Shown here: piece by piece, positions 25,745 through 33,480 of the stretch | Layout: each line of letters opens with the position of its first letter | Numbering within the stretch: position 1 is the first letter of the stretch | NCBI GenBank assembly: GCA_003149915.1 | Contig: QAMK01000019.1 | Span: forward strand, 46,629-110,628 | Length of the DNA: 64,000 nt | Direction of reading: 5' to 3' | Source: Bacillota bacterium | GTDB lineage: Bacteria; Bacillota_I; Bacilli_A; RF39; UBA660 | The notes under the pieces: generated by a model | What the model saw: only the letters and a program-made list of their open reading frames with translations | Told to the model about the DNA's origin: nothing | Database searches by the model: none | Program-made: the position numbers and the translations under genes

Positions 25745-26094
25745 TGTTATACTTAAATTCATTTTTATTCTGTGGTGCCGTCTGTTTAATTGCTCAATTG
25801 ATACTAGACAACACGAAACTAACTCCTGGTCACATCACGAGTATGTTTGTAGTAATCGGTGCCTTCTTAGATACGTTTAGTATTTACGATAAAATCATCA
25901 CCTATGTTGGTGGTGGAGCATTAGTACCCATTACAAGTTTTGGACACTTATTAATTCATGGTGCAATGGAAAAAGCGTCGGGCTTAGGTTTTATTGGGTT
26001 GTTGATGGGCATGTTTGATTTAACAGCATCTGGTATTACATCTGCCATCATATTCACGTTTTTCTTCAGTTTGTTTTTTAAACCAAAAGATTAA
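25744..26094 (+). CDS. spoVAE: stage V sporulation protein AE (SpoVAEb type)
   Basis: A 116-residue membrane protein with about four hydrophobic segments and the PGHITSMFVVIGAFLDTFSIYD and PITSFGHLLIHGAMEKA blocks seen in SpoVAEb. The start overlaps the spoVAD stop by one base (TAATG). No spoVAA, AB, AEa or AF gene is present, so this is the minimal C-D-Eb set needed for DPA uptake. Confidence 0.95.
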   Translation: MLYLNSFLFCGAVCLIAQLILDNTKLTPGHITSMFVVIGAFLDTFSIYDKIITYVGGGALVPITSFGHLLIHGAMEKASGLGFIGLLMGMFDLTASGITSAIIFTFFFSLFFKPKD

Positions 26095-26120
26095 GTTGCC
26101 ATAAAAAAAGCAACTTTTTT
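26093..26120 (+). terminator. intrinsic terminator after spoVAE
   Basis: AAGTTGC, an A-rich loop, GCAACTT plus T-run, overlapping the stop codon. Confidence 0.8.
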
Positions 26121-26135
26121 GTGAAGTTGTAAGAT

Positions 26136-26171
26136 AAAAGTAGACACAAAAAAAGATGTGTTTACTTTTTT
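26136..26171. terminator. terminator for the RNHCP gene, possibly bidirectional
   Basis: AAAAGTAGACAC pairs with GTGTTTACTTTT (one G-T pair) with T-rich DNA on both strands. Confidence 0.65.
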
Positions 26172-26175
26172 GTTG

Positions 26176-26493
26176 CTATTCATTAATGGAATCCGGATGT
26201 GTAGATAATTCAATAATAAGATCCATATTATCGTCACTTGCCATGATGTTTTTATGAAGTTCATGACATTTCTCACAGCGATAGATAATTTTATATGTAT
26301 CGCGAAACTTTTCGATGCCAACCGGTTTTAAAACACCTTTACAAGGATTCATTCTGTCTCCTGGCATGATATCGACATGAAGACTCGATAAACAATAGGG
26401 ACAATGGTCTCGTGCCGTATAATTGGCTTTCGGAACCTTTTTACCACAGACGATGCATGTGAACTCTTCATCTTTCATTTGAAACTTTTTCAT
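26176..26493 (-). CDS. RNHCP-domain zinc-ribbon-like protein
   Basis: The 105-residue protein has two Cys pairs (CIVCGK, and later CEKCHE) and the central block ARDHCPYCLSSLHVD...PGDR, which is the RNHCP motif with D in place of N. The family is small and its function is unknown; the Cys layout suggests zinc and perhaps nucleic-acid binding. The ATG at 26493 has GGTGAG upstream. Its extended -10 promoter is divergent from scpA. Confidence 0.85.
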   Translation of the reverse strand: MKKFQMKDEEFTCIVCGKKVPKANYTARDHCPYCLSSLHVDIMPGDRMNPCKGVLKPVGIEKFRDTYKIIYRCEKCHELHKNIMASDDNMDLIIELSTHPDSINE

Positions 26494-26509
26494 CGCACTC
26501 ACCACTAAA

Positions 26510-26542
26510 ATTATAGCATATCTTCGCTATCTTTGGTATAAT
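26510..26542. promoter_or_regulatory. divergent extended -10 promoters (RNHCP gene / scpA)
   Basis: Minus strand: TGCTATAAT with TATAAT at 26510-26515. Plus strand: TGGTATAAT with TATAAT at 26537-26542. Neither has a good -35, but both carry the TGn extension. Confidence 0.55.
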
Positions 26543-26571
26543 GGTTATGCGGAAATTAGGAAGTGATAAGA

Positions 26572-27291
26572 GTGAACGATATTAAAATTAACGAGTTTGA
26601 GGGACCATTAGATTTACTTTTACACTTGATTAAAGAATCCAAGATGGATATTTTTGAAATTAACATCGTCGATATCACAGATCAATATTTAGCATACATC
26701 AATCGGATGGAAGAGATGAACTTAGATATTGCCAGTGAATACTTGGTAATGGCATCAGAACTTTTAGAGATTAAATCACGAAAACTACTTCCAAGACAGA
26801 AAGAAAAAGAAGAGGAGTCCGAAGAGGAAAATCCAGAAGAAGCATTGATCAATCGCTTAGTAGAATATCAAAAATATAAAGATATGACGGCTGGATTAAA
26901 AGAACTAGAAGCAATCCGCAGTCAAATCTACACCAAGAGTCCAACTTCCTTGAAAGAGTATGCCGACGAGAACACGGTGTTAGAAAGTAATGTGACACTA
27001 GATGACTTATTGAAGGCTTTTCAAAAGTTCATCGAACGAAAAGAAAGTGAAAAGCCATTACATACAAAAGTGACAGGAAAAGAAATAACCATCAAAGAAA
27101 GAAAACGCGATATCAGTCGCATTCTAAAAGAGAAAAAGAGAGTAAATTTTTTAGAACTGTTCGATGTATATACAAAAGAGTATATCGTCGTAACATTCTT
27201 AACAATATTAGAAATGGCCAAGGAACATGCTTTGACCATTACTCAAGAAGATAATTTTTCAGAAATTTATTGTGAGGCGCAGTATGAATAA
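26572..27291 (+). CDS. scpA: segregation and condensation protein A
   Basis: ScpA is the kleisin that bridges the two SMC heads for chromosome condensation and segregation. The 239-residue protein has the N-terminal FEGPLDLLLHLIKESKMDIFEI and DIASEYLVMASELLEIKSRKLLP blocks and a C-terminal winged helix (about 165-235). The GTG at 26572 follows AGGAAGTGAT; the earlier GTG at 26563 lies in that site. The 3' end overlaps scpB by 8 nt. Confidence 0.95.
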   Translation: MNDIKINEFEGPLDLLLHLIKESKMDIFEINIVDITDQYLAYINRMEEMNLDIASEYLVMASELLEIKSRKLLPRQKEKEEESEEENPEEALINRLVEYQKYKDMTAGLKELEAIRSQIYTKSPTSLKEYADENTVLESNVTLDDLLKAFQKFIERKESEKPLHTKVTGKEITIKERKRDISRILKEKKRVNFLELFDVYTKEYIVVTFLTILEMAKEHALTITQEDNFSEIYCEAQYE

Positions 27292-27907
27292 AAAAGCAAT
27301 ATTAGAAGGGTTGTTGTTCGTCGTGGGAGACGACGGTTTAACAATGGACCAAATCAAAGATATTTTAGAAATTGATAGTGACGAAGCAAAAGAACTAATT
27401 AGTGAGTTGCAGAAGGATTACGAGGAACCTACACGAGGTATCAGAATCGGTTTTCTTGGCAATACATTTAAGTTAACGACCAAAAAAGAACATAAACCAT
27501 ATTATCAGAAGTTGATTGAAAATCCAGAATCGAATGTGCTATCGAACGCAGCGTTAGAAACTCTTGCAATCATCGCATACAATGCTCCGATTACGAGATT
27601 AAAAGTCGACGAGATTCGTGGTGTCAGCAGTTCCCAGATGATGAAAAAGTTACTGGCCAAAGGACTCATTAAAGAACTAGGTAGAAGTGATCAACCAGGT
27701 AGACCAATTTTATATGGAACGACGAGTGAATTTTTAGATTTCTTTGGTCTTTCTACAATCGATGACCTTCCTCCAATCGAACAATTTACGAAACAAGAGG
27801 AAACAGATGAGGATGACGAAACAGATTTATATCACTCCAAATATACAGAAATGGAACAAAATCAACCCAAACCTGTAAAAATTCCTGATGAAATTGAAAC
27901 TTTATAG
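27284..27907 (+). CDS. scpB: segregation and condensation protein B
   Basis: ScpB is the winged-helix dimer that binds ScpA in the SMC complex. The 207-residue protein has AILEGLLFVVGDDGLT, LSNAALETLAIIAYNAPITR and the second wing LGRSDQPGRPILYGTT; an acidic tail follows (about 172-190). The ATG at 27284 lies within the end of scpA with GAGGCG upstream, indicating coupling. There is no terminator before the tRNA gene. Confidence 0.95.
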   Translation: MNKKAILEGLLFVVGDDGLTMDQIKDILEIDSDEAKELISELQKDYEEPTRGIRIGFLGNTFKLTTKKEHKPYYQKLIENPESNVLSNAALETLAIIAYNAPITRLKVDEIRGVSSSQMMKKLLAKGLIKELGRSDQPGRPILYGTTSEFLDFFGLSTIDDLPPIEQFTKQEETDEDDETDLYHSKYTEMEQNQPKPVKIPDEIETL

Positions 27908-27927
27908 TAGATTTTTATAAAAAATAT

Positions 27928-27935
27928 GATATAAT
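27928..27935 (+). promoter_or_regulatory. extended -10 promoter of tRNA-Leu
   Basis: TGATATAAT (27927-27935) lies 9 nt before the tRNA; the -35 region is weak (TAGATT at 27908). Confidence 0.55.
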
Positions 27936-27943
27936 CTACTTAT

Positions 27944-28029
27944 GCCTGAGTGGTGGAATGGTAGACGCGCCGGACTCAAAATCCGGTGGTAGCAATACCA
28001 TGTGGGTTCAAGTCCCACCTCAGGCACCA
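27944..28029 (+). tRNA. tRNA-Leu (anticodon CAA)
   Basis: The acceptor arm is GCCTGAG (27944-27950) paired with CTCAGGC (28019-28025), followed by an encoded ACCA (28026-28029). The anticodon stem is CCGGA/TCCGG with loop CTCAAAA, so the anticodon is CAA (27977-27979), reading UUG. There is a long variable arm (GTGGTAGCAATACCATG region) as in class II tRNA-Leu, and a T-loop GTTCAAGTC. It borders the accessory stretch that follows. Confidence 0.95.
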
Positions 28030-28070
28030 TTGGGAAATCTGTTCGAACTATTCGAACGTTGATATATAGT

Positions 28071-28099
28071 TCAGTCTGAAATATGACTGATTTTTTATT
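28071..28099 (+). terminator. intrinsic terminator after tRNA-Leu
   Basis: TCAGTC, 8-nt loop, GACTGA, then TTTTTTATT. An extra short inverted repeat GTTCGAA-CTA-TTCGAAC is at 28041-28057. Confidence 0.7.
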
Positions 28100-28110
28100 G
28101 TACAAAAAAT

Positions 28111-28150
28111 CCCCTAGGTATTTTGATGCTTGCATCAAAATACCTAGGGG
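28111..28150. repeat. perfect 19-bp inverted repeat
   Basis: Arms 28111-28129 and 28132-28150 (CCCCTAGGTATTTTGATGC and its exact complement) with a 2-nt centre. On the minus strand the stem is followed by ATTTTTTG and would work as a terminator, but no minus-strand gene lies to its right. Confidence 0.8.
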
Positions 28151-28241
28151 GTTAAATATTTTGCAGTAATAAAATATTATAGATTTTACGCAAAAGATAT
28201 TATACAATATATTCCAATGTTAAAAACAGGATGTGGTGTGA

Positions 28242-29294
28242 TTGAGAAAAGAAATTACTGATGGTTATATTGATATTGCATTAATAGGAAATAATATTTA
28301 TGATATGTTGTTCATGAAATATTTATTTCTGTCACAAAATATTAATTCATATTATTGCGATAAATATCAAATAGATGATGAAGAAAAAGAAATTATATTA
28401 AGAAACATTGCATATTTTTTTGGCACAAAAGGTCCCGTATTAATTGATGATATAGAATTAAGAAAAATATTTGATGATAATGGAATACCCAAAAAATCTA
28501 TTTTACCTAATTTATCTTCAGAAGATATTATTAATCAGATAGATAACTGTTTAAAAAGTGATGCGGTTTATGTTTGTAATTCGAATGGTAATTTAGATAA
28601 ATATACAATGTTTATATTAGGATATTTAATGGCAATGAAGCAAGAAATTTTCTTCTGGAATGCTATAGATGAATCAGAATGGTTAATGTCATGCATTTCC
28701 AAAAAAAATAATAATGGTTATAAAGAAGTTGTACAATTTCCTCTAGAAATAATTAGAACTTTAGCATATCCATATTTGTTTGAAAAATATAAATTAAAAA
28801 TGTTGCCAGGAAAATATGGAGAAATAATTGTTGATGATGAAGGTAATATAGGTGTTGATAGAAATCTAGAATTTAATTTGCATGTAGAAAATCAAGAAGA
28901 TGAAAAAAATACAATTTCATTGTTAGGCAGTTTGAGAAAACAATTGATAGTTATTAAAGAAAACAAAATTCAATTAGAAGAAAATGGTTATAAAGTCTTA
29001 GCACCTAAATTATCAAATGTAAAACTATCTGAAAATGGTTTTATAGTTTTTGAAGACGATGTAAGTGATGATCCTATTGTAATAGAGGCAGATTTTATTG
29101 AAAAATGTTTGAAATCCGAGAATATTTTAATCTGTGATAAAGATGGATATATTGGAAATACAGTTATGTTTGAGATAGGATTCCTATTAGCAAAGAAGAA
29201 AAAGGTTGAATTTATTCAAGAACCAATTGAAAATTGGTTAATAGATGTAGTTGATTATTTTTTAGGGTTAGACAAAACATTATCAAAGCGTTGA
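28242..29294 (+). CDS. tandem nucleoside 2-deoxyribosyltransferase-like protein
   Basis: The 350-residue protein appears to hold two related Rossmann-like domains. The C-terminal one (about 220-345) has the deoxyribosyltransferase pattern: LLGSLRKQLIVIKEN, VLAPKLSN, IEKCLKSENILICDKDGYIGNTVMFEIGFLLAKKKKVEFIQEP. The N-terminal one (about 8-150) repeats it in weaker form: ALIGN, then IDNCLKSDAVYVCNSNG, FILGYLMAMKQEIFFWNA. Such folds cleave N-glycosidic bonds of nucleosides or nucleotides. Start is TTG with a poor ribosome binding site. The gene uses many ATA and AAT codons and is more AT-rich than its neighbours, which suggests transfer next to tRNA-Leu. Confidence 0.65.
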   Translation: MRKEITDGYIDIALIGNNIYDMLFMKYLFLSQNINSYYCDKYQIDDEEKEIILRNIAYFFGTKGPVLIDDIELRKIFDDNGIPKKSILPNLSSEDIINQIDNCLKSDAVYVCNSNGNLDKYTMFILGYLMAMKQEIFFWNAIDESEWLMSCISKKNNNGYKEVVQFPLEIIRTLAYPYLFEKYKLKMLPGKYGEIIVDDEGNIGVDRNLEFNLHVENQEDEKNTISLLGSLRKQLIVIKENKIQLEENGYKVLAPKLSNVKLSENGFIVFEDDVSDDPIVIEADFIEKCLKSENILICDKDGYIGNTVMFEIGFLLAKKKKVEFIQEPIENWLIDVVDYFLGLDKTLSKR

Positions 29295-29590
29295 TATTTT
29301 TAACTGATAATAATATGCCATATTTAGCAAAACATTGTTGCTTATATGTTTACTAAAAGGATTTAGATGTTTATTTTTATATCAATTATTTTGTAAAAAG
29401 TTGTAGATACCTTCTTCAACTGCACCATCGAAAATTGAATTGAACTCAGGTTCAATTTACTATAAAAAGCGATTCTAGAAATAGAATTGCTTTTTTGTTA
29501 TATGGTCATAAATATAAGAAATCATTCGTTATTTACAAAAAAGCATGATATACTAATTTTATCGAAAATATTGCGAATTAGGAGAGAAAA
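29295..29590. other. intergenic region after the accessory gene
   Basis: Contains a perfect 8-bp inverted repeat AATTGAAC-TCAG-GTTCAATT (29438-29457), a terminator (29464-29497) and an extended -10 TGATATACT for the next gene near 29545-29553. I see no RNA gene and no open frame of note. GCACCAT at 29422-29428 repeats the tRNA-Leu end, but only over 7 bp. Confidence 0.5.
29464..29497 (+). terminator. intrinsic terminator
   Basis: AAAAAGCGATTCTA, GAAA tetraloop, TAGAATTGCTTTTT: a long stem with one mismatch and T-tail. Confidence 0.8.
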
Positions 29591-30406
29591 ATGAATCAAG
29601 ATACTTATACACTTAGACAACTGTTAGTGGGATTTCGAAATGAATATTTAAAGGCCAAAAAAGAATTGGATGAATTAAACCAAATGCTAGAGAATTACTC
29701 AAATGGGAAATACGATTATCAACTTTCTCTATTTTATCCATTTTTTAATAGCCAATTGGATGCCGGTTTAATTATCCGTATCAAACAAAAAAGAAGCACG
29801 ATTCTGCAAGAATTAGAGAAAAGTTTGCGGAAGCTTGGCATCGTTCCATACAAAAAAAATACAATGAAAATGGTATGTGACGAACAAGGAATGTATCACC
29901 CATCAAGTTCTGTAATAGAATCTGATCAAGAAAGGTCTTTTGTAAAAGTAAAGGACGAGGCAAAAGAAGAGTTTGCGCATCGTGCCGATTTATTACGTAA
30001 GTCAGAATTTGCTAGAAAAATGGTATTTACAGAAGAATTTCAAGATTTGAAAAATCACGGAGTTGTAGTTATGCAAACAACGCCGAATTACGAGCAGTCA
30101 TTTGTGGCAGATAGTATGTTATTATCATATTCCGGATTCGAAGATACGCTTTGCTTGAGTGCTATTAAGCCAATCGATAAGCCAAAATATCGATTAGTAA
30201 CAAATGAATCGCTGCAGAAAGCATTAGATGTTCAATTGCCGAAACACATTTTTTCCGACTATCACAAAATGGTGATTGAAGAAAATTTATCTTCTCCAAA
30301 AGAAATTGTAATTTCAGAAGAGTACAAGCCAAGAAGTTCAACGTGTTTTACGATAGAAGAAAATCCTAAAGTTTTAGTGCTTCATCCTCCAAAAAAAAAC
30401 GAATAG
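29591..30406 (+). CDS. hypothetical protein
   Basis: A 271-residue soluble protein with a helical, charged N-terminal third (LLVGFRNEYLKAKKELDELNQML). The rest is mixed and includes GVVVMQTTPNYEQSFVADSM and a Pro/Lys-rich end. TAGGAGAG precedes the ATG. I recognise no family. It forms a probable operon with the Nudix gene 16 nt downstream. Confidence 0.65.
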   Translation: MNQDTYTLRQLLVGFRNEYLKAKKELDELNQMLENYSNGKYDYQLSLFYPFFNSQLDAGLIIRIKQKRSTILQELEKSLRKLGIVPYKKNTMKMVCDEQGMYHPSSSVIESDQERSFVKVKDEAKEEFAHRADLLRKSEFARKMVFTEEFQDLKNHGVVVMQTTPNYEQSFVADSMLLSYSGFEDTLCLSAIKPIDKPKYRLVTNESLQKALDVQLPKHIFSDYHKMVIEENLSSPKEIVISEEYKPRSSTCFTIEENPKVLVLHPPKKNE

Positions 30407-30422
30407 AAAAAAGGTGATACTT

Positions 30423-30902
30423 ATGGAGTTTTATTTAATAGATCATGAAGCAACGGTAGAAGATATAGAAAAATTTCATTTTTTCAATCAAAAAGTAGGT
30501 GTTATTGCACACATCGAAACACTAGATGGAAAAGTTTTATTACAACAACGAGGAGTTAAATCTCGCGATGAGAATGGTCTTTTTGAAGATATTGGTGGTA
30601 AAGTAGAAGATACGGATAAAACGTTTCGCGATGCGATGATTCGGGAAATTTCAGAGGAAGTAGGAAATAACATTCAATATGAACTAGGCCAGTCGATTGG
30701 TATCGGACATTGGCAAAAAGGAGATATCAATTGGATTTTTATCATTTATCCAGTTCTCTACATTGGTGGTACTTTGGAAAGATTAGAACCAGAGAAATGT
30801 ATTGGCTATCGTTTCTTTCAAAAAGAAGAAGCATTAGATTCCAATTTGGTTACAGAAAGTTGTAAATTTATTATAAAAGAAATTTTAAAAAATAAAAGAT
30901 GA
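30423..30902 (+). CDS. Nudix hydrolase
   Basis: Nudix enzymes hydrolyse nucleoside diphosphates linked to another group. The 159-residue protein has a Nudix box starting GGKVEDTDK and ending in the exact metal-binding REISEEVG. The first half is one residue longer than GX5EX7REUXEEXGU and lacks the first Glu. The N-terminal VGVIAHIET...LLQQRG strand pair is typical. The ATG at 30423 has AAAAGGTGAT upstream; the GTG at 30414 is in that site. Its stop codon lies in the first copy of a 38-bp direct repeat. Substrate unknown. Confidence 0.88.
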   Translation: MEFYLIDHEATVEDIEKFHFFNQKVGVIAHIETLDGKVLLQQRGVKSRDENGLFEDIGGKVEDTDKTFRDAMIREISEEVGNNIQYELGQSIGIGHWQKGDINWIFIIYPVLYIGGTLERLEPEKCIGYRFFQKEEALDSNLVTESCKFIIKEILKNKR

Positions 30903-30928
30903 GAGGTATATATGAAATATGTGAAATT
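30891..30928 (+). repeat. 38-bp direct repeat, copy 1
   Basis: Identical to 32306-32343. It covers the end of the Nudix gene, the GAGAGGTATAT ribosome binding site and the first codons (ATGAAATATGTGAAATT). Confidence 0.85.
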
Positions 30929-31052
30929 AATTTATGGTGTCACATCTGGATTGGATAAAGGTGGAATCTAAAAGTTGTGAATTGGCATGAATATTTTGGA
31001 CTAGAAAAGCATTGCGAAAAACTTTAGAAAAATGATGGATGAACTAGCAATA
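30912..31052 (+). pseudogene. decayed copy of the 32327 gene
   Basis: The reading frame begins MKYVKLIYG...SGLD exactly like the gene at 32327 and with the same upstream site, but stops after 19 codons (TAA at 30969-30971). At 31023-31052 a second block, TTAGAAAAATGATGGATGAA and following, matches the MTDELAM codons of the intact gene. So this is a copy with a large internal deletion and stop codons. It is not translated into anything useful. Confidence 0.75.
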
Positions 31053-31167
31053 GTTCGTTTTTATATGCTTCGATATAGAAGAAGTGTACCAAAATAGTTT
31101 ATATTAAAAAATGCTCATTTTTAAAACAAGCATTATGTAAAATAGGAAAGAAACCTCCCCTGATATA
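31053..31167. other. intergenic remainder
   Basis: AT-rich DNA with no open frame of note, between the decayed copy and the next promoter. I see no RNA gene here. Confidence 0.4.
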
Positions 31168-31206
31168 TTGACTATTGATTATACACACCTATATAATTGT
31201 ATATAG
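31168..31206 (+). promoter_or_regulatory. promoter with palindrome over the -10
   Basis: TTGACT (31168-31173), 18 nt, TATAAT (31192-31197). CTATATA-ATTG-TATATAG (31189-31206, with a 7-bp arm on each side) covers the -10 and start site and could be an operator. Confidence 0.6.
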
Positions 31207-31227
31207 AGTTAATAAGGAGATGATTTT

Positions 31228-32286
31228 ATGACGCCATATCAAAATGTTACACCGTCAACAGTGGTTACAACAGATGCTGTCGATTTACCAACTTCACAAG
31301 TTACTGTGGAAAATTCCAACAGTTCACCAGCCCCTATGTTTCCAACAGAAACCGAGCTGTTTACTGATTCACAACACAGTATGGCAGATGTTCCAGATGA
31401 AGCACTTGCTGAAATACTTGGACCGGATGCTGTAATCACGAGACATTCTGATGGAAGGGTTACGTTTCATCAGAAACAAGTCGGTAATGATTCCATATCA
31501 TCAACTCCAATTGAGGTAGGAGAATCTGTATCTTCAACGCCAATCGAAGTAGAAAGTCCGATTGACAGCTTTGATAATACCTCTATGGGTCAACCTCTTA
31601 CAGAAGATAATAGTACTCAGAGAGTAATAGATTTGATGCAACAAGCTAAACCGACAAAAGACGCTCAAAATATTCCAATCAATTTTCAAAAACCAGACAC
31701 ATTTACTAATACAGGTTCAGTAGTAAAACTTTCACCAATAACACCGGTAGAAACTAATTTGAAACATGAAGATACTCAAGCTGACAATGCGAGTGTTTCA
31801 TCTGAAGAAAAACCAGTAGAAGCAACAGATGAAATCCAAAACATATTAGGCAAATTACATGCAAGTATAGAAAATTTGATATCAACAAATGAAAAAATAA
31901 GTGCTATCCAAAAAGCTGCTGAACAAGCTAAAGCAGTACATGATGAAGCGATTAGAGAAGCAGAAAAGATAACGGCTGATTTAGAAAAATTAGAGCGGTA
32001 TTATCATCAAGGAAGAAAAGACTCATCTATAGTGTCAGGACCGATTCCAGTGGATGGTCCAATTGATGGAATTGATGATACGATGATTGGAGTTCCTATT
32101 GAAGAAAATACGACTAGTAAAGTAATGGGTTTGATGCAACAAGCTATGCAAGACCAAATGGCAGATGGGAAAATTGTTGGAATTGTCGATAACACTAAAG
32201 TTACTTTTGACGAAAATGGAACGATTGTTGATGTAGAGCCAATTGCACCAGTTGAACAAGCTGATACCTCGTCAAAAACTATGTAA
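31228..32286 (+). CDS. hypothetical low-complexity protein with internal repeats
   Basis: The 352-residue protein is rich in Thr, Ser, Pro, Asp and Glu, with no signal peptide or membrane segment. A repeat of about 45 residues occurs twice. Near 90-140 it runs TPIEVESPIDSFDNTSMG...RVIDLMQQA; near 270-310 it runs IPVDGPIDGIDDTMIG...KVMGLMQQA. Between them is a helical, coiled-coil-like part (about 200-255). AAGGAGATG precedes the ATG. No family recognised. It sits between the two copies of the 38-bp direct repeat. Confidence 0.7.
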   Translation: MTPYQNVTPSTVVTTDAVDLPTSQVTVENSNSSPAPMFPTETELFTDSQHSMADVPDEALAEILGPDAVITRHSDGRVTFHQKQVGNDSISSTPIEVGESVSSTPIEVESPIDSFDNTSMGQPLTEDNSTQRVIDLMQQAKPTKDAQNIPINFQKPDTFTNTGSVVKLSPITPVETNLKHEDTQADNASVSSEEKPVEATDEIQNILGKLHASIENLISTNEKISAIQKAAEQAKAVHDEAIREAEKITADLEKLERYYHQGRKDSSIVSGPIPVDGPIDGIDDTMIGVPIEENTTSKVMGLMQQAMQDQMADGKIVGIVDNTKVTFDENGTIVDVEPIAPVEQADTSSKTM

Positions 32287-32305
32287 AGTGAAGAAAAAAG
32301 AAACG

Positions 32306-32343
32306 AATAAAAGATGAGAGGTATATATGAAATATGTGAAATT
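32306..32343 (+). repeat. 38-bp direct repeat, copy 2
   Basis: Second copy of 30891-30928, covering the ribosome binding site and first codons of the intact gene. Confidence 0.85.
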
Positions 32344-33442
32344 GATTTATGGCACTGCATCTGGGTTAGATAGAAATTTTCATTACAAGTTGGATGAAGT
32401 AAACGTTGCCGCGAAGTGGAATCCTAAAGCGACAGATTGGGATGAACAAGGTGGTTTCAATTTCTCGAATGAGGAAAATATTTTACGGTGGCTTGCTAGA
32501 GGAGATACACTGTATGATGTTATCATTCCAGAGGGAGAAGAAGTACTAGATGTTAGAAATTCTAAAACGCCACACGGCATATTTCGGGCTGGTAAAATTA
32601 TTGTGACAAATCCTAGAAAGATGACCGATGAACTAGCGATGGAATTATATAAAAAGTCTGCTATGCCAGAACTAACTTATTACAAAACAATGGCAGCAAT
32701 GGCTATGAAAGGTTTCAAAGAAACGTGTTTACAGTTGATACGGGATCGTGTAACAAAAGAAAATGTTGATTTGGTAATATCCGAGTATGAAGATTTTAAT
32801 CGCCCTGGTCATAGCGAAGGTATGAATGAAGAGGTATATTACGGAATATTAGATGTTTTAAAAGAAATTCAAAGTGATTTGCTAATCAGTATACCAATCG
32901 ATAAGGAACCATATGAAAAGGATTTGACGGATGATGCAGTTATCAATTTGACAGGTCAATCCGGTAGTGGTAAATCGACCTTTGCTCGTAAGTATAATCC
33001 AGAAGAATATGTAATTGTCGATACGGATGATATTTTTAATGAAGATAGATTCCATCATGCGACAGGAATTAATCATGAATTAGGGCAAATGTTCCGTGAA
33101 AAGTACGAAACAATGCCAACTCTAGGAAATGATTTTGACTTAATTTATCAAGATATTTTAGACTACTGTAAAAGATATGATAAGCCTATCGTCATTGATT
33201 GTGCTCAATTTCATTGTGTGAAAGAACCTAGTATTCTAAAGGGAAAGATGGTTATCATGCGAACGAGTATTGATAATTGTTACCAAAGATGTTTGAATCG
33301 CTATCAAAAAGAACATCCAAATTGTTCCCAAGAAGAATTAAATGATTATGCCAATCATAAAAAGAGTATCTATAAATGGTACAAAGGATCTAATCGCTTT
33401 TTAGAAAAAATAGATCAAATGAACAAGGTAAAATCAAAATAA
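32327..33442 (+). CDS. two-domain protein: unknown N-terminus plus P-loop kinase
   Basis: In this 371-residue protein the N-terminal region (about 1-150) starts with KLIYGTASGLDRNFHYKLDE and has DTLYDVIIPEGEEVLDV and TPHGIFRAGKIIVTNP; it looks like the small DUF7666-like phage/plasmid domain. The C-terminal half is a nucleotide kinase-like P-loop domain: GQSGSGKST at 210-218, IVDTDDIF, then IVIDCAQF and an R-x-x-x-R-rich lid (RCLNRYQKEH). Zeta-toxin or AAA_33 kinases are possible relatives; no antitoxin is evident. A decayed copy lies 1.4 kb upstream. Confidence 0.7.
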   Translation: MKYVKLIYGTASGLDRNFHYKLDEVNVAAKWNPKATDWDEQGGFNFSNEENILRWLARGDTLYDVIIPEGEEVLDVRNSKTPHGIFRAGKIIVTNPRKMTDELAMELYKKSAMPELTYYKTMAAMAMKGFKETCLQLIRDRVTKENVDLVISEYEDFNRPGHSEGMNEEVYYGILDVLKEIQSDLLISIPIDKEPYEKDLTDDAVINLTGQSGSGKSTFARKYNPEEYVIVDTDDIFNEDRFHHATGINHELGQMFREKYETMPTLGNDFDLIYQDILDYCKRYDKPIVIDCAQFHCVKEPSILKGKMVIMRTSIDNCYQRCLNRYQKEHPNCSQEELNDYANHKKSIYKWYKGSNRFLEKIDQMNKVKSK

Positions 33443-33480
33443 AAAAGTGTTTCTCAGTTTTCTTGAGAAACACTTTTTTT
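33441..33480. terminator. bidirectional terminator
   Basis: AAAAAAGTGTTTCTCA, loop, TTGAGAAACACTTTTTTT: a long stem between convergent genes. Confidence 0.88.

Noticed and set aside
28024..29428. Possible integration att pair: GCACCAT at the tRNA-Leu end and at 29422-29428
   Set aside because: Only 7 bp match, no integrase gene lies between them, and the flanks differ; too weak to call an attachment site.
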